Positions 24,907-33,996 of a DNA stretch of 39,001 bases are shown here, one piece after another. This DNA comes from Planctomycetota bacterium. GTDB lineage: Bacteria; Planctomycetota; Phycisphaerae; Sedimentisphaerales; Anaerobacaceae. The stretch's first letter is position 1; each line of letters begins with the position of its first letter. The position numbers and the translations under genes were made by a program. A model generated the notes under the pieces. The model made no database searches. It was not told the DNA's origin and saw only the letters and a list, made by a program, of their open reading frames with translations. The stretch spans positions 1 through 39,001 of the forward strand of contig JADFMM010000023.1 of NCBI GenBank assembly GCA_022563885.1. Direction: 5' to 3'.

Positions 24907-27558
24907 TCAGTCTCCCTCCGGCTCGGATGCGCCGCTGGGACGGTGGAGCGTGTAGATTGTCAATCCGGTGAGATCGTTCGTGGGTCGCTCCCACGCGAGG
25001 CTCGCCACCCACCCGATCACGACGCAGGTGCAGATTCCGCTGGCCGTGTAGAGGTAGCCGTTGATCGAGGTGAACTTCCACAGGCAGAACATCACGCCGG
25101 CTCCGACGATTGCGCCGACCATGGCACCGGCCGCGTTCGCTCGCCGCGTCAATGCCCCGAGAACGAAGAGACCACCGAGCACGCCCATGAATAAGCCGAT
25201 GACTTTGATGAAGGTGTCGAACAGCGACTTGATGTCGGGATTGACGAAGACGAGTCCGAACAGAGTCCCCACGACTCCGATGAGAAAGGTCCAAAACCTT
25301 GCGGCCTTCAAGTAGCCGGCTTCCGACTTGCAGGCATTATAGGGCCGCATGAAGTCCGTCACGATGGCGGTCGCCGTCGAGTTCATGCTGGTCGACACAG
25401 TCGATTGCGCGGCGGCAAACACAGCGGCCACAATCAAACCGGCAAGGCCGATTGGCATCTCGCGTGCGATGAACAGTGGGAAGATCTGATCCGTTGTGAT
25501 GGTCGGATCCAACTTGTCGGGGTGAGAGCGATAGAACGCAAACAACGCGGTGCCGATGCCAAAGAATAGCAGGGTCGCCGGGAGGGTCAAGATGGCGTTG
25601 GTCCAGATCGAACGCGCCGCCAGTTTCTGATCCGCCGTGGTCATGTACCGTTGTACGACTGCTTGATCGGCAGTGTAGGAAGATATGTTTTGCGCGATTG
25701 CCCCAACCACAATCACCCACAGGGCAATCTGAGCACTCGTGACGTCCCAGTGAAGATTGGCGATCGCGAACTTGTCGGCGTCGGCCGCGGACGACAAGAA
25801 GCCCTTCACGCCACCGTCGACGCCCGCGATGAGAAAACCAATTGCCAGCAGCCCGCCGCCCATCAGCACAAACGTCTGAATCGTGTCGGTCCAGATGACG
25901 GCTTCGATGCCGCCCATGGTGCAGTAGATAATGCTGAGCACGCCCATCAGCAACACCGACTGTGCGGGCGTCAGCGGCGTGGCCACAGCGAGCGCCAGGC
26001 CGGTCAACGACATGACGACGCCCATGCGAAAGATGTGGAACAGTGTGAAGCTGGCACTCCCGAACAGTCGCACCGGCCGGCTGAATCGCCTTTCGAGATA
26101 CTCGTACGCACTCGTGGCGTCGATGCGGCGATAAAACGGCATCGCCACGAAGACCGCGACAACCGCCACAACGGGAATCATCATGTTGCCGACGGCGTAG
26201 ACCCAGTCTTGCGCGAACGCCTTGGAGGGAATGCCGGTAAACGTCAGCGAACTGAGCATCGTCGCGAAGATGCTGCATCCGGCCGCCCACCAGGGAATCT
26301 GCTTGCCACCACGAAAAAAATCGTCGGTATTCCTGTTTTTCTTCGTGAAATAGACGCCGACGCCGACCATCGCAAGCAGATAGCCGAACAGCACGATATA
26401 GTTGACGATTCCAAAGTCTCGGCTCGAGACGATTGGCTTGACGCTCCAGACTTTCGGCGAACGCACACGCGGGCGCACCTCGCCACTGGGGATGATGATC
26501 GCGCCATCCCACTCCACGGCAATCGTCGTGACGTGATTTCGCGGGATCGCACCGGCGTCCGTCCACGTGTCGGTAATCGTGTGGTAGGCGAGCGACTGCC
26601 TGGGAAAGCCGGGGTGATCATTTCTGAGTTCGTTGCCTTTGAAAAACAACGAACCGTCCGCACCCCCCAGAACAAAGATGTGACTCTGCCCGCTGTCGAT
26701 TCCGGTTCCCGCCATGACACAGCGGGGAACATCCGCTCGCTTCCGCCAGTGGCCCGTCGCCGGCGTGTACTCCCAGACATCTTTCAGGAACGCGACGTCT
26801 TCTACACTCGGACCCCCCTGCCGACGTCCACTCATCACGTAGACACAGTCATTGTAGCCGTTGTGTTGCGGGACGGTGAGATTCAGCGCCCGCGAGGGGC
26901 CCGGCCATGGCGTGAGCTCCCTCCAGACAAACTCGCCAGGCTGGCCCTTCCTCGACAGATCGAGCGACCAGAAGTTCGTCATCGCCGTTTCGAGCGACGC
27001 TCCGCTTTGTCCCCCCGCGAGATAGATCACGTTGCCGACGAGTGCAGCGGCTCCATACGCACATGGCTTCGGCAGCGGGGGATAGTCCGTCACTGTGACT
27101 TGCCCCGTCGATGCGTCCCATCGCAGCAGGATCACTTTGTCGAACGTCTCTTCCGCATGGTTACCGCCCATGCAGACGATGCCATCTGGAGTTGAAACCG
27201 CCGCGCCGTAAGCGATTGGACGTGCGAGCGTTCCGCCGTCCCTCCAGACGTATCCATCGCCCGTCTTGGTCAGGACATGAATCCGATCCTGCCAGACCTT
27301 TTTGTTGTCCCAGACCGGTTGAGGAAAATTGGCTCCCCCAGCGACGATCAGCGCGTCGTTGTGTACGCCGGCAAATGGCCCTGCAACGCCTAGCTCATCT
27401 GGGAGTGGCGGCAGTTCAGTCCACGCAAGCATGTCGCCGCCGGCCACGTCATCCGACGCGAAAACGGTCTGAATGGCGAAACACGCCATGACGAGTAAGA
27501 CAGAAATGACAGATCGCATTGTCATTCGGAGCGTTTTCAGAAGTCGCCGCGGAATCAC
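24907..27558 (-). CDS. Kelch (NanM-like) domain fused to sodium:solute symporter
   Basis: This is an 883-residue two-part protein. After a signal/anchor segment (about 16-35) come kelch repeats (about 45-375), with typical [35 protein letters not shown] and [17 protein letters not shown] units. They resemble the sialic-acid mutarotase NanM. From about residue 383 a sodium:solute symporter domain begins ([51 protein letters not shown]) with about 13 transmembrane helices. The start is GTG 27558, overlapping the sialidase stop as GTGA, so translation is coupled. The kelch part would be periplasmic and could present the correct anomer to the transporter. The fusion type occurs in other bacteria, but I cannot verify its distribution. 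Confidence 0.88.
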   Translation of the reverse strand: MIPRRLLKTLRMTMRSVISVLLVMACFAIQTVFASDDVAGGDMLAWTELPPLPDELGVAGPFAGVHNDALIVAGGANFPQPVWDNKKVWQDRIHVLTKTGDGYVWRDGGTLARPIAYGAAVSTPDGIVCMGGNHAEETFDKVILLRWDASTGQVTVTDYPPLPKPCAYGAAALVGNVIYLAGGQSGASLETAMTNFWSLDLSRKGQPGEFVWRELTPWPGPSRALNLTVPQHNGYNDCVYVMSGRRQGGPSVEDVAFLKDVWEYTPATGHWRKRADVPRCVMAGTGIDSGQSHIFVLGGADGSLFFKGNELRNDHPGFPRQSLAYHTITDTWTDAGAIPRNHVTTIAVEWDGAIIIPSGEVRPRVRSPKVWSVKPIVSSRDFGIVNYIVLFGYLLAMVGVGVYFTKKNRNTDDFFRGGKQIPWWAAGCSIFATMLSSLTFTGIPSKAFAQDWVYAVGNMMIPVVAVVAVFVAMPFYRRIDATSAYEYLERRFSRPVRLFGSASFTLFHIFRMGVVMSLTGLALAVATPLTPAQSVLLMGVLSIIYCTMGGIEAVIWTDTIQTFVLMGGGLLAIGFLIAGVDGGVKGFLSSAADADKFAIANLHWDVTSAQIALWVIVVGAIAQNISSYTADQAVVQRYMTTADQKLAARSIWTNAILTLPATLLFFGIGTALFAFYRSHPDKLDPTITTDQIFPLFIAREMPIGLAGLIVAAVFAAAQSTVSTSMNSTATAIVTDFMRPYNACKSEAGYLKAARFWTFLIGVVGTLFGLVFVNPDIKSLFDTFIKVIGLFMGVLGGLFVLGALTRRANAAGAMVGAIVGAGVMFCLWKFTSINGYLYTASGICTCVVIGWVASLAWERPTNDLTGLTIYTLHRPSGASEPEGD

Positions 27559-28697
27559 TGTTTTGCCAGCGCATCCAATTCATGTAACTTGAAACGAACA
27601 CTTAGAATGTAGGGAGCTTCGCCTTTCGACCAATGTCCATACGTCGTGACCACAAACGTCCCGTCAGGCAGAACCTCGACGCCGGGATACGTCGTGTCGT
27701 AGCCCTTCGTGTTGTCTTTGAGGCGGACCGAGTATTGGCCCTCGCGACCGTTCACGATGTCGTCCCATGTTCCGACCCAACCGACCCAGTCACCCTCGAA
27801 GGGACGCCCTGCCACACGTTGCTTCGGCGAACGGCAGCGAAAGCTGATGAACAGCCTTCCATCGGGGCCGTACTTGCCGGTGTGCCGATCACCCGTCAAA
27901 GCAAGCGGTAATTCTCTCGGCTCGGTCCATGTCTGGCCCTCGTCGTCGGAAAAGATCACGTGCGAGTTCTTGCGTCGAGCATTCTCACGCAACAGAACCG
28001 CCATGCGTTTGCCATCCGGCGATCGAATGCAACCCGGCTCGCAGAGATGCACATCGGCGGATCGGTAGACAACTTCGGGAAAAGACCACGTCAGACCGCC
28101 GTCCTTCGAAAACGTCTGGTAGAGCTTAAATAGGCCCGTGCGTTGCGGGTTCTCTGTGAAGAAGCGACCGTCGTCGTGGAACATCGCGAGGTAGTGCCCT
28201 TCGCCTGTGTTCAGAGCTTCAACGAAACCCATGACGACGATTCCGCCCCAATCGCCGACAGACTTGAGTTCACTCCAGTTCGCGCCGTCATCCTCCGTCA
28301 CCGCCAGCCGAGCCGGATAGAGACCCGACCACATGATGATCCGCTTCGTGCCGTCGGGGCCGATGACACGGTGCAGCGTCGGCACCTCTTTCGACGTGGC
28401 CCAGCTTGCCGGTGTCGGCAGGCGGTCACTCCAGGTAAGTCCGCCGTCTGCGCTGCGTTTGTAGACGAGTGCGCCACGACCGTGCCCCTTCGGGTAGACG
28501 CACAGCATCGTCTTACCGTCCTCCAGCAGGCACGTCGTCGGATGACCCAGGTACTGTCCGGCCTCCCGATCGACAACAACTTGACGATGCACATGATCAT
28601 TCAGATCGAGTGTGGTTGGATATCCGTTCTTCGGTTCTTCTGCGATGGCGCTCTGGGGCGCCGCAGCAAAGAGCAGGATCACAATGAGGATTCGCAT
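27555..28697 (-). CDS. Secreted sialidase (BNR/Asp-box) family protein
   Basis: The 380-residue protein has a signal peptide ([18 protein letters not shown]) and a six-bladed sialidase-type propeller. Four Asp boxes are visible: [30 protein letters not shown] and [10 protein letters not shown]. Possible catalytic arginines lie in [10 protein letters not shown] and [10 protein letters not shown], and [16 protein letters not shown] looks like the Tyr-bearing end of the fold. Exo-alpha-sialidases release terminal sialic acid from glycans. The GTGA overlap with the transporter gene and the following epimerase support sialic-acid use. A different exo-glycosidase activity is possible within this superfamily. 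The start has only a weak ribosome site. Confidence 0.83.
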   Translation of the reverse strand: MRILIVILLFAAAPQSAIAEEPKNGYPTTLDLNDHVHRQVVVDREAGQYLGHPTTCLLEDGKTMLCVYPKGHGRGALVYKRSADGGLTWSDRLPTPASWATSKEVPTLHRVIGPDGTKRIIMWSGLYPARLAVTEDDGANWSELKSVGDWGGIVVMGFVEALNTGEGHYLAMFHDDGRFFTENPQRTGLFKLYQTFSKDGGLTWSFPEVVYRSADVHLCEPGCIRSPDGKRMAVLLRENARRKNSHVIFSDDEGQTWTEPRELPLALTGDRHTGKYGPDGRLFISFRCRSPKQRVAGRPFEGDWVGWVGTWDDIVNGREGQYSVRLKDNTKGYDTTYPGVEVLPDGTFVVTTYGHWSKGEAPYILSVRFKLHELDALAKQ

Positions 28698-29117
28698 AAT
28701 TCAGCACCGATAGTTCTGTGGATTCAGACTTGGGGACCGGTAAGAAAAAGGCTTTGTCGGAAAACTCCGTCGTCGGCCCGAGAGCGAGCGTTTTTTCGCC
28801 TGGCAAGGACGGCGAAGCAGGCGATGTTGGTTTTATCGTCGATACAGCCGGATGCGGACAGGCGGACAACCCTGTTGCCTCGTGCAGCCCCTGCTGCGCT
28901 AGCAGCGTCGAACAGCTAAGAAAACAAGCCGCTCGAAGCCAGATCGAGTTTTCCGACACAGCCAAGTGCCTATCGAACGCCCTGCAACGCCTCATGTACT
29001 TCTCCGCCGTGACGGGCGATGATCTCGGAGATTTCCACGATGTCTTGCGAAGAAGTACGGAAGTTGACGATGCAGGCGCAGCAGACCCCGTCTCATTTGT
29101 TCCTTTGCGGCTCCTTA
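28698..29117. other. Intergenic region holding the long family B element
   Basis: This 420-base gap between cysK and the sialidase operon is half occupied by the inverted-repeat element 28750-28963. GGGGACCGGTAAGAAA at 28733-28748 resembles the left end of family A (GGGACCGGCAAGAAA) and may be a fragment of it. No gene is supported here; open frames across the element are repeat-derived. Confidence 0.5.
28750..28963 (+). mobile_element. Family B MITE-like element (long copy, 214 bp)
   Basis: The terminal inverted repeats are GGCTTTGTCGGAAAACTC (28750-28767) and GAGTTTTCCGACACAGCC (28946-28963), matching at 17 of 18 positions. The interior shares several blocks with the element at 19416-19569 in the opposite orientation. 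It carries no transposase, so it would need one supplied elsewhere, or it is an internally deleted insertion sequence. No clear target duplication is visible; AA flanks both sides. Confidence 0.65.
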
Positions 29118-30203
29118 CTACGCAGGCTGCATTTTGAATCCTGGGGTTGAGTTCGACAATTCGATTTCTTCCTCGGTCATGTCCTCCTCGATCTCCGCAA
29201 ATAGGGGCGATGATAGATAGCGTTCACCGGTATCGGGAAGCATACAGAGGATCACCGATCCCGGATCGGCCTTCTCCGCGACCTCGATGGCGACGGCTAG
29301 GGTGGCGCCGCCGGAGATTCCGGTGAAAAGGCCCTCCTTTTGGGCCAGCTTGATTGACCACTCGATGGCGACGGGGCCGGGCACCGGGATCAACTCGTCG
29401 TAATAGTTGTTGTCGATGGCTTCCTGCAGCACATAGGGAATGAAGTCGGGGGTCCAGCCCTGGACCGGGTGCGGTTCGAAGGCCGAATGGCTCACGGCCG
29501 GGGCATTCTCGGCGTCACGCTCCTGGACGATGCCGCTACCGATGATCTGGGCATTGGTGGGCTCGCTGAGAATGATCTTCGTATCGGGACGTTCCTTGCG
29601 TAGCACGCGGCCGACGCCGGTGATTGTGCCTCCGGTGCCATAACCGGTCACCCAGTAGTCGAGCCTTTCACCTTCGAAATCGGCCAGGATTTCCCGAGCA
29701 GTGGTGTTCTCGTGTATCTTGGCATTGTCTTCGGTCTCGAACTGCCGGGCCAGGAACCAGCCATTGGCGTCGGCCAGTTCCTTGGCCTTCTTAATCATGC
29801 CAAAGCCCTTTTCAGCCCGGGGCGTAAGCACCACCTTGGCCCCGAAGAAGCGCATCAGCTTGCGGCGTTCGATGGAGAAACTGTCCGCCATGGTGACGAC
29901 CAGGGGATAGCCCTTGGCCGCACAGACCATAGCCAGGCCGATGCCGGTATTGCCGCTGGTGGCCTCTACCACTGTCTGGCCGGGCGTTAGGTCCCCCCGC
30001 CGTTCGGCTTCCTCGATGATGCTGATGGCCAGCCGGTCCTTAATCGAAGCGGCGGGATTGAAAAACTCCGCCTTGGTATAGAGGCGGACATGATCTGGGG
30101 CCAGGTTGTTGACTCGGATACAGGGCGTGTTACCGATCGTGTCTACCACGCTCTCATAAAGACGGCCGCGGCCGTCAGTCGTGCGGGACTCATTCGAAGT
30201 CAT
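29118..30203 (-). CDS. cysK: Cysteine synthase (PLP-dependent O-acetylserine sulfhydrylase)
   Basis: The 361-residue cytosolic enzyme shows the fold-type II PLP pattern. IGNTPCIRVNNLA is at about 23-35, the PLP lysine is Lys55 in NPAASIKDR, the substrate loop is TSGNTG at 82-87, and the phosphate-binding loop is GTGGTITGVGR. It makes cysteine from O-acetylserine and sulfide. Cystathionine beta-synthases are close relatives, but no heme or CBS domain is present. The C-terminal tail (EEDMTEEEIELSNSTPGFK) is acidic and slightly long. GGAG lies seven bases before the ATG. No serine acetyltransferase is adjacent. Confidence 0.9.
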   Translation of the reverse strand: MTSNESRTTDGRGRLYESVVDTIGNTPCIRVNNLAPDHVRLYTKAEFFNPAASIKDRLAISIIEEAERRGDLTPGQTVVEATSGNTGIGLAMVCAAKGYPLVVTMADSFSIERRKLMRFFGAKVVLTPRAEKGFGMIKKAKELADANGWFLARQFETEDNAKIHENTTAREILADFEGERLDYWVTGYGTGGTITGVGRVLRKERPDTKIILSEPTNAQIIGSGIVQERDAENAPAVSHSAFEPHPVQGWTPDFIPYVLQEAIDNNYYDELIPVPGPVAIEWSIKLAQKEGLFTGISGGATLAVAIEVAEKADPGSVILCMLPDTGERYLSSPLFAEIEEDMTEEEIELSNSTPGFKMQPA

Positions 30204-30360
30204 GGTGTTTCTCCTGTTTTCTTAAGTTCAGCTCCTTGCGATGCGGAATCCGCAGCATTACATGGTACTGCGAATCTCGGTACTGGGTCCTACTGTACTG
30301 CAAGCTCGTAAATGTTTGAATGTTTTCTCCAGATGATGCAATATCATTGCAAGAGGGACT

Positions 30361-31710
30361 TCACTCCTCGGATATTGCGATGACACTGTGTTGCGTTCTG
30401 AAAAAGATCACGCCATCCGATATCGCTGGAGTAGCGAGACAGTTGTCCTTCAACGAGTTGACCGCCAGGACCTCAAATGCCTTTCCAGGCTTTACCACAA
30501 AAACGTCACCTTTTTCCACGGTACAATAGATCGCATTTCGAGATGCTACGGGTGATGCCATGAACCATCCGCCGGCCTTTAGTTTATGATCATAGATCAG
30601 CTCTCCATCTCGTAAATTAAAACAGGCGAAGCCGCCCTTGTCATGCAAGCGGTACAAATAGTCACCGATCACAATGGGTGTCGGCATATAGGCTCCATCC
30701 CCTCGGACACTCCACGCAACAGATTCGTTGGATTGCTCCGCCTCATTGAGAGTGATGTCTCCAGTCGCGCTGATCTTCACCGCATAAATTGGGCGCAATT
30801 TGCCGTGGGCACTGGTAAAGAAGATCAAATCCTCGCCAACGACCGGCGTAGGCACGGGGATGTCGCCCCCTTCTCGCATGGACCAAACCTCTCTGCCCGT
30901 GCCGAAATCGTAGCCGCCGATGTGCCGATATCCATTTATGGCGATGCGTGTGATGCCATCGTGCGCATAAATGGAGGGTGAACACCATGTGGGCACATCA
31001 TTCCGAGGTGTGCGCCAGAGTTCTTTCCCATTGGCAACATTAAAAGCGCCCAGGAACGAATTCTCCAGGACATCCACCTGGATGAGCAGAGTGCCTTCGT
31101 GAATGATCGGTGAGCTGCCGAATCCCCACTGCGCCTTGGGGACACGATAGTAGGTCGCATTCAAGACACCAAAGTCCTTTTCCCACAATAGTCTTCCCTC
31201 CATGTCATAACAGAAGAGCCCTTCAGAACCGAAAAACGCGACGACGTGTCTCCCGTCCGTGACGGGCGTCGAATTGGCATGCGAGGATTTCGGATGACGT
31301 TTCACCTTCGGGATTCCGCGGTGGGCAACCTGTTGCCATAGGACCGCCCCGGTGTTCTTATCGATACAGTAGAGGATCCATTCATGCCATGACTCATTCT
31401 CAATCGGTTCGATATCACCAGACAAACCGGTCTTGACATCCGTATTGCCCTCTCTGGTCGTTGCCGTAGTGATAAACAGTTTATCGCCCCAGATGACGGG
31501 ACAAGAATGGGCAAGCCCCGGGATCGGCAACGTCCATTTAACATTCGTTGACTCTTCGATGTCCCACGTCACCGGCGTTATCGAGTGCGATACCCCACTC
31601 GCATTGGGCCCCCGAAACGCCGGCCAGTTTTCAGCGCGGTCTTGTGACAGAAGACCGGGAGTCAACGCCAAACCGTGTAGCATAACCGACAGGGCAATGA
31701 AAGATTTCAT
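30361..31710 (-). CDS. Secreted PQQ-like beta-propeller protein
   Basis: The ATG at 31710 is preceded by GGAGG at seven bases and begins a signal peptide (FIALSVMLHGLALTPGLLSQ); the frame extends 15 codons further without a ribosome site. The 449-residue product is built from PQQ/BamB-type propeller blades: NWPAFRGPNASGVS at the start, then repeated units such as LYCIDKNTGAVLWQQV, FCYDMEGRLLWEKDF, LGAFNVANGKELWRT, GGYDFGTGREVWSM and ACFNLRDGELIYDHK. WPxFRGPxxxGxS openings are typical of Planctomycete proteins of this class. Whether it binds PQQ or only has the scaffold cannot be told. It stands alone. Confidence 0.85.
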   Translation of the reverse strand: MKSFIALSVMLHGLALTPGLLSQDRAENWPAFRGPNASGVSHSITPVTWDIEESTNVKWTLPIPGLAHSCPVIWGDKLFITTATTREGNTDVKTGLSGDIEPIENESWHEWILYCIDKNTGAVLWQQVAHRGIPKVKRHPKSSHANSTPVTDGRHVVAFFGSEGLFCYDMEGRLLWEKDFGVLNATYYRVPKAQWGFGSSPIIHEGTLLIQVDVLENSFLGAFNVANGKELWRTPRNDVPTWCSPSIYAHDGITRIAINGYRHIGGYDFGTGREVWSMREGGDIPVPTPVVGEDLIFFTSAHGKLRPIYAVKISATGDITLNEAEQSNESVAWSVRGDGAYMPTPIVIGDYLYRLHDKGGFACFNLRDGELIYDHKLKAGGWFMASPVASRNAIYCTVEKGDVFVVKPGKAFEVLAVNSLKDNCLATPAISDGVIFFRTQHSVIAISEE

Positions 31711-31889
31711 GGTAGAGCCTCCTTTTATTGGCCTATTGCCATCCTTTGATTCCATGGAAACGGATTGCTGACATCAAAACACTGCCCATACCCAGGCGCT
31801 CACTCAAACGGTGGACTCAAAGTCGGTGTTGTGAGTCAACGTCGAGTTCACCGATGGCGGCCTCTCGGAAATCCTTGAATGCCGGCATC

Positions 31890-33740
31890 TTAATCGATTC
31901 TGACAACCGGAACCCGATCCCAGGGAAAGGCGAGGGTTGGGGTGTTGGCATACCGCTTCGTGCGAATGACCATGCGAGCACCTGCGCCGGGGGACAAGCG
32001 GACTGTGAAAGAGGGTTGGCCGACCGGGATCTGGCGCTTACCGATGACGACGGAGATGCATTGGTGTTCGGCGTAGGCGCCCGTCTGCACGACGATTTCT
32101 CGCGATCGTGTTTGGCTCACGTTGACCAACGTCACGGCGACATGATCCGCGGTCATCTGATCGATGAGTGCTGCGACATCCGGTGCGATGCCGGCGCGGC
32201 GGGTGACTGGATCGAAGTAGCGCAGTCGGCAGTGCAGGGGTGCGGCGCCACGGCCCGGGTCCAATCCGGCCAGCATTAACTGGCGCAGCGTCCCGATCGT
32301 CGCTGGGTTGAATTCCATCGGATCATCGGCCAGACGCGTGTCCGGCGTCGTGCTGTCCTGGCGCATGGCCGCGATCTTGGTGCGGATTATGGCAAAGTCA
32401 GAGCGCAGTGCCTGATCGGGGTAGTCGGGATTCTCGCCGTCCAGGAACGCAATCCATCCGCTCTTGGGCAGCCGGGCTCGGTCTTTCGCATCGCAGGTGA
32501 AAAAATAGCATTCCAGCGCTCCTGCGGACCAAGGCTCGGGGGCGAAGGCGTACCAGCCCTCGTCGCCGTACATGCGGGGATACACAGTCCTGCCGTCGAT
32601 CTGCCGGCTGTTCGAGTTGACCTTGTCGATCATCTGCGCCCAAGCGTCGATGTAGCGGCGATCGCCCGTGAGCAGGAATGCGTTAGTGAATCCTATCAGG
32701 CCGCGCTCCACACGGTTCCGGTGGGCCATCGCTCCGGTTTGCGGAACCTCGACCGAGAAGCCCCAGCCGTAGACGCCGCCGTACCACTTGCCGCCGGCCG
32801 CGCCACCGATGGTGCCGTCCAGTCCGATGTTGCTGGGGATGATGCCGTCGTTCGCCCGCATGCGTTCGAGCCAGGCGTCGACGTATTCCAACAGCCACTG
32901 CTTGTACTTTGGTTCGCCGGTGAGCATGAACGCGTTGGCGGCCAGAGTCGTGGCGCCCATGTTCTGAGGGTGGTCGCCGATGATGTCGGTATAGTCTTTG
33001 AAGTGAGCCACCATTTCGGCATAGGTCCGCTCGCCGTGTCCGAGATGAAAACGGCCCTCCACTTCGATCGGGTCGCCGGCCCAATCCAAACCAGTGGCCT
33101 TGCGCATCAGCGGTCCGCGGCTGCCGTTGAACATGCTGCGAATAATCTTGTGCCGTGGGTCATAGTTCGGGGCTGCAGGATCTTCGTTCATGTAGAAGCC
33201 GGCGTAGCGCCTGACGCGGTGACCAAAGCGGACGTCGTAGGGATCGGAGAGTCCCTGCAGGTTAAACACCCGCAGCCCCTCGCCGTTGTGCATCCAGTCG
33301 AACATCACGGGAAACTCTTTGTAGTACATCCCGTCGCGTGCGAAGGGCACATCAACCGTCTTCGCCTCGGTGTATTGCCGCAGGTGACCTTCCCACGCCT
33401 TCTTGTACATGTGCAGGATGTCGTCCGAGGCGCCGAGCGCGTGCAGAATGGGCCAATCGGCCACATTCTCGATCGCATCGTCGGGGCCATCGTCGCCTCC
33501 CCAGCGTTCCACACACATCAGATAACCGCGCTCGTCGAAGTACTTGTCGAAGAACTCACGGCACGCCGCCGTGTTCGCCCGCAGCAACTCCCGTTCAAGC
33601 AACGCCCACGATGGGGGCGCCATGGGCGTTTCAATCGCAATCGTGACGTGGTCCGCGGAGAGTCCGCAAGCGGTTGAGATGAAGACTGCGACAATTGCCA
33701 ACGCGGAGATGTTCAATTTCAGGGTTGACTGATAGGACAT
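31890..33740 (-). CDS. Secreted 616-residue protein, probable (alpha/alpha) barrel, function unknown
   Basis: The ATG has an excellent GGAGGAAG site four bases upstream. The signal peptide spans about residues 1-29 (ALAIVAVFISTACGLSA). The middle 400 residues are rich in aromatic and His/Trp motifs: YLMCVERWGGDDGPDDAIENVADWPILHALG, RYAGFYMNEDPAAPNYDPRH, GDHPQNMGATTLAANAFMLTGEPKYKQWLLEYVDAWLERM, AGGKWYGGVYGWGF. The repeated LTGEPKYKQW / LTGDRRYIDAW units are typical of helical-barrel glycosidases or lyases. A beta-rich C-terminal domain follows (about 510-616). I do not recognise a named family. A role in polysaccharide breakdown is plausible from the fold and from its secreted neighbours, but unproven. 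Confidence 0.7.
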   Translation of the reverse strand: MSYQSTLKLNISALAIVAVFISTACGLSADHVTIAIETPMAPPSWALLERELLRANTAACREFFDKYFDERGYLMCVERWGGDDGPDDAIENVADWPILHALGASDDILHMYKKAWEGHLRQYTEAKTVDVPFARDGMYYKEFPVMFDWMHNGEGLRVFNLQGLSDPYDVRFGHRVRRYAGFYMNEDPAAPNYDPRHKIIRSMFNGSRGPLMRKATGLDWAGDPIEVEGRFHLGHGERTYAEMVAHFKDYTDIIGDHPQNMGATTLAANAFMLTGEPKYKQWLLEYVDAWLERMRANDGIIPSNIGLDGTIGGAAGGKWYGGVYGWGFSVEVPQTGAMAHRNRVERGLIGFTNAFLLTGDRRYIDAWAQMIDKVNSNSRQIDGRTVYPRMYGDEGWYAFAPEPWSAGALECYFFTCDAKDRARLPKSGWIAFLDGENPDYPDQALRSDFAIIRTKIAAMRQDSTTPDTRLADDPMEFNPATIGTLRQLMLAGLDPGRGAAPLHCRLRYFDPVTRRAGIAPDVAALIDQMTADHVAVTLVNVSQTRSREIVVQTGAYAEHQCISVVIGKRQIPVGQPSFTVRLSPGAGARMVIRTKRYANTPTLAFPWDRVPVVRID

Positions 33741-33996
33741 TTAACTTCCTCCGACAGGAGTGTTATACCACCGGCCGAGTGCAGCGAGGTGCAATTGGAG
33801 CCGCTTGTTCAAATCATTTTTTCTCACGGAGGGACCGGCAAGAAATAACCTGGACTTTTGAATGCCCAATGGTACCTCATCTTTGATCGCTTCTCAATCG
33901 CCAAATCCGCTACCTAGAACGGCTACGCCTGTGGTTTCGCTCAATCGGGCGCGACCAAATAGGGGCACACTTGGACTCCAAATTGTTCTTTAGGTT
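33741..33996. other. Intergenic region with a truncated family A element
   Basis: This 256-base gap lies between copA and the 616-residue secreted protein. Its right part is the family A element at 33829-33986. The left part holds the ribosome site of the secreted protein. No gene is supported. Confidence 0.5.
33829..33986. mobile_element. Family A MITE-like element (copy 3, right end lost)
   Basis: The left terminal repeat (GGGACCGGCAAGAAATAACC, then TGGACTTTTG) and the whole interior match the copy at 18421-18605: ATGCCCAAT, CATCTTTG, CGCTTCTCAATCGCCAAATCC, GCGCGACCAAAT and GGCACACTTGGACTCC. Similarity stops after AAATTGT near 33986; the right terminal repeat is missing. The copper ATPase stop codon is only about ten bases further, so this is a junction between the element and the copA segment. 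Confidence 0.7.

Noticed and set aside
25337-27195. Long antisense and alternative-frame open frames (409 and 514 codons) over the kelch-symporter gene
   Set aside because: They are low-complexity, Arg/His/Gly-rich products expected in the shadow of a GC-rich gene and match no family.
28718-29137. 139-codon plus-strand open frame
   Set aside because: It runs through the family B inverted-repeat element and its flank; no ribosome site and no family. The open frame comes from the repeat's composition.
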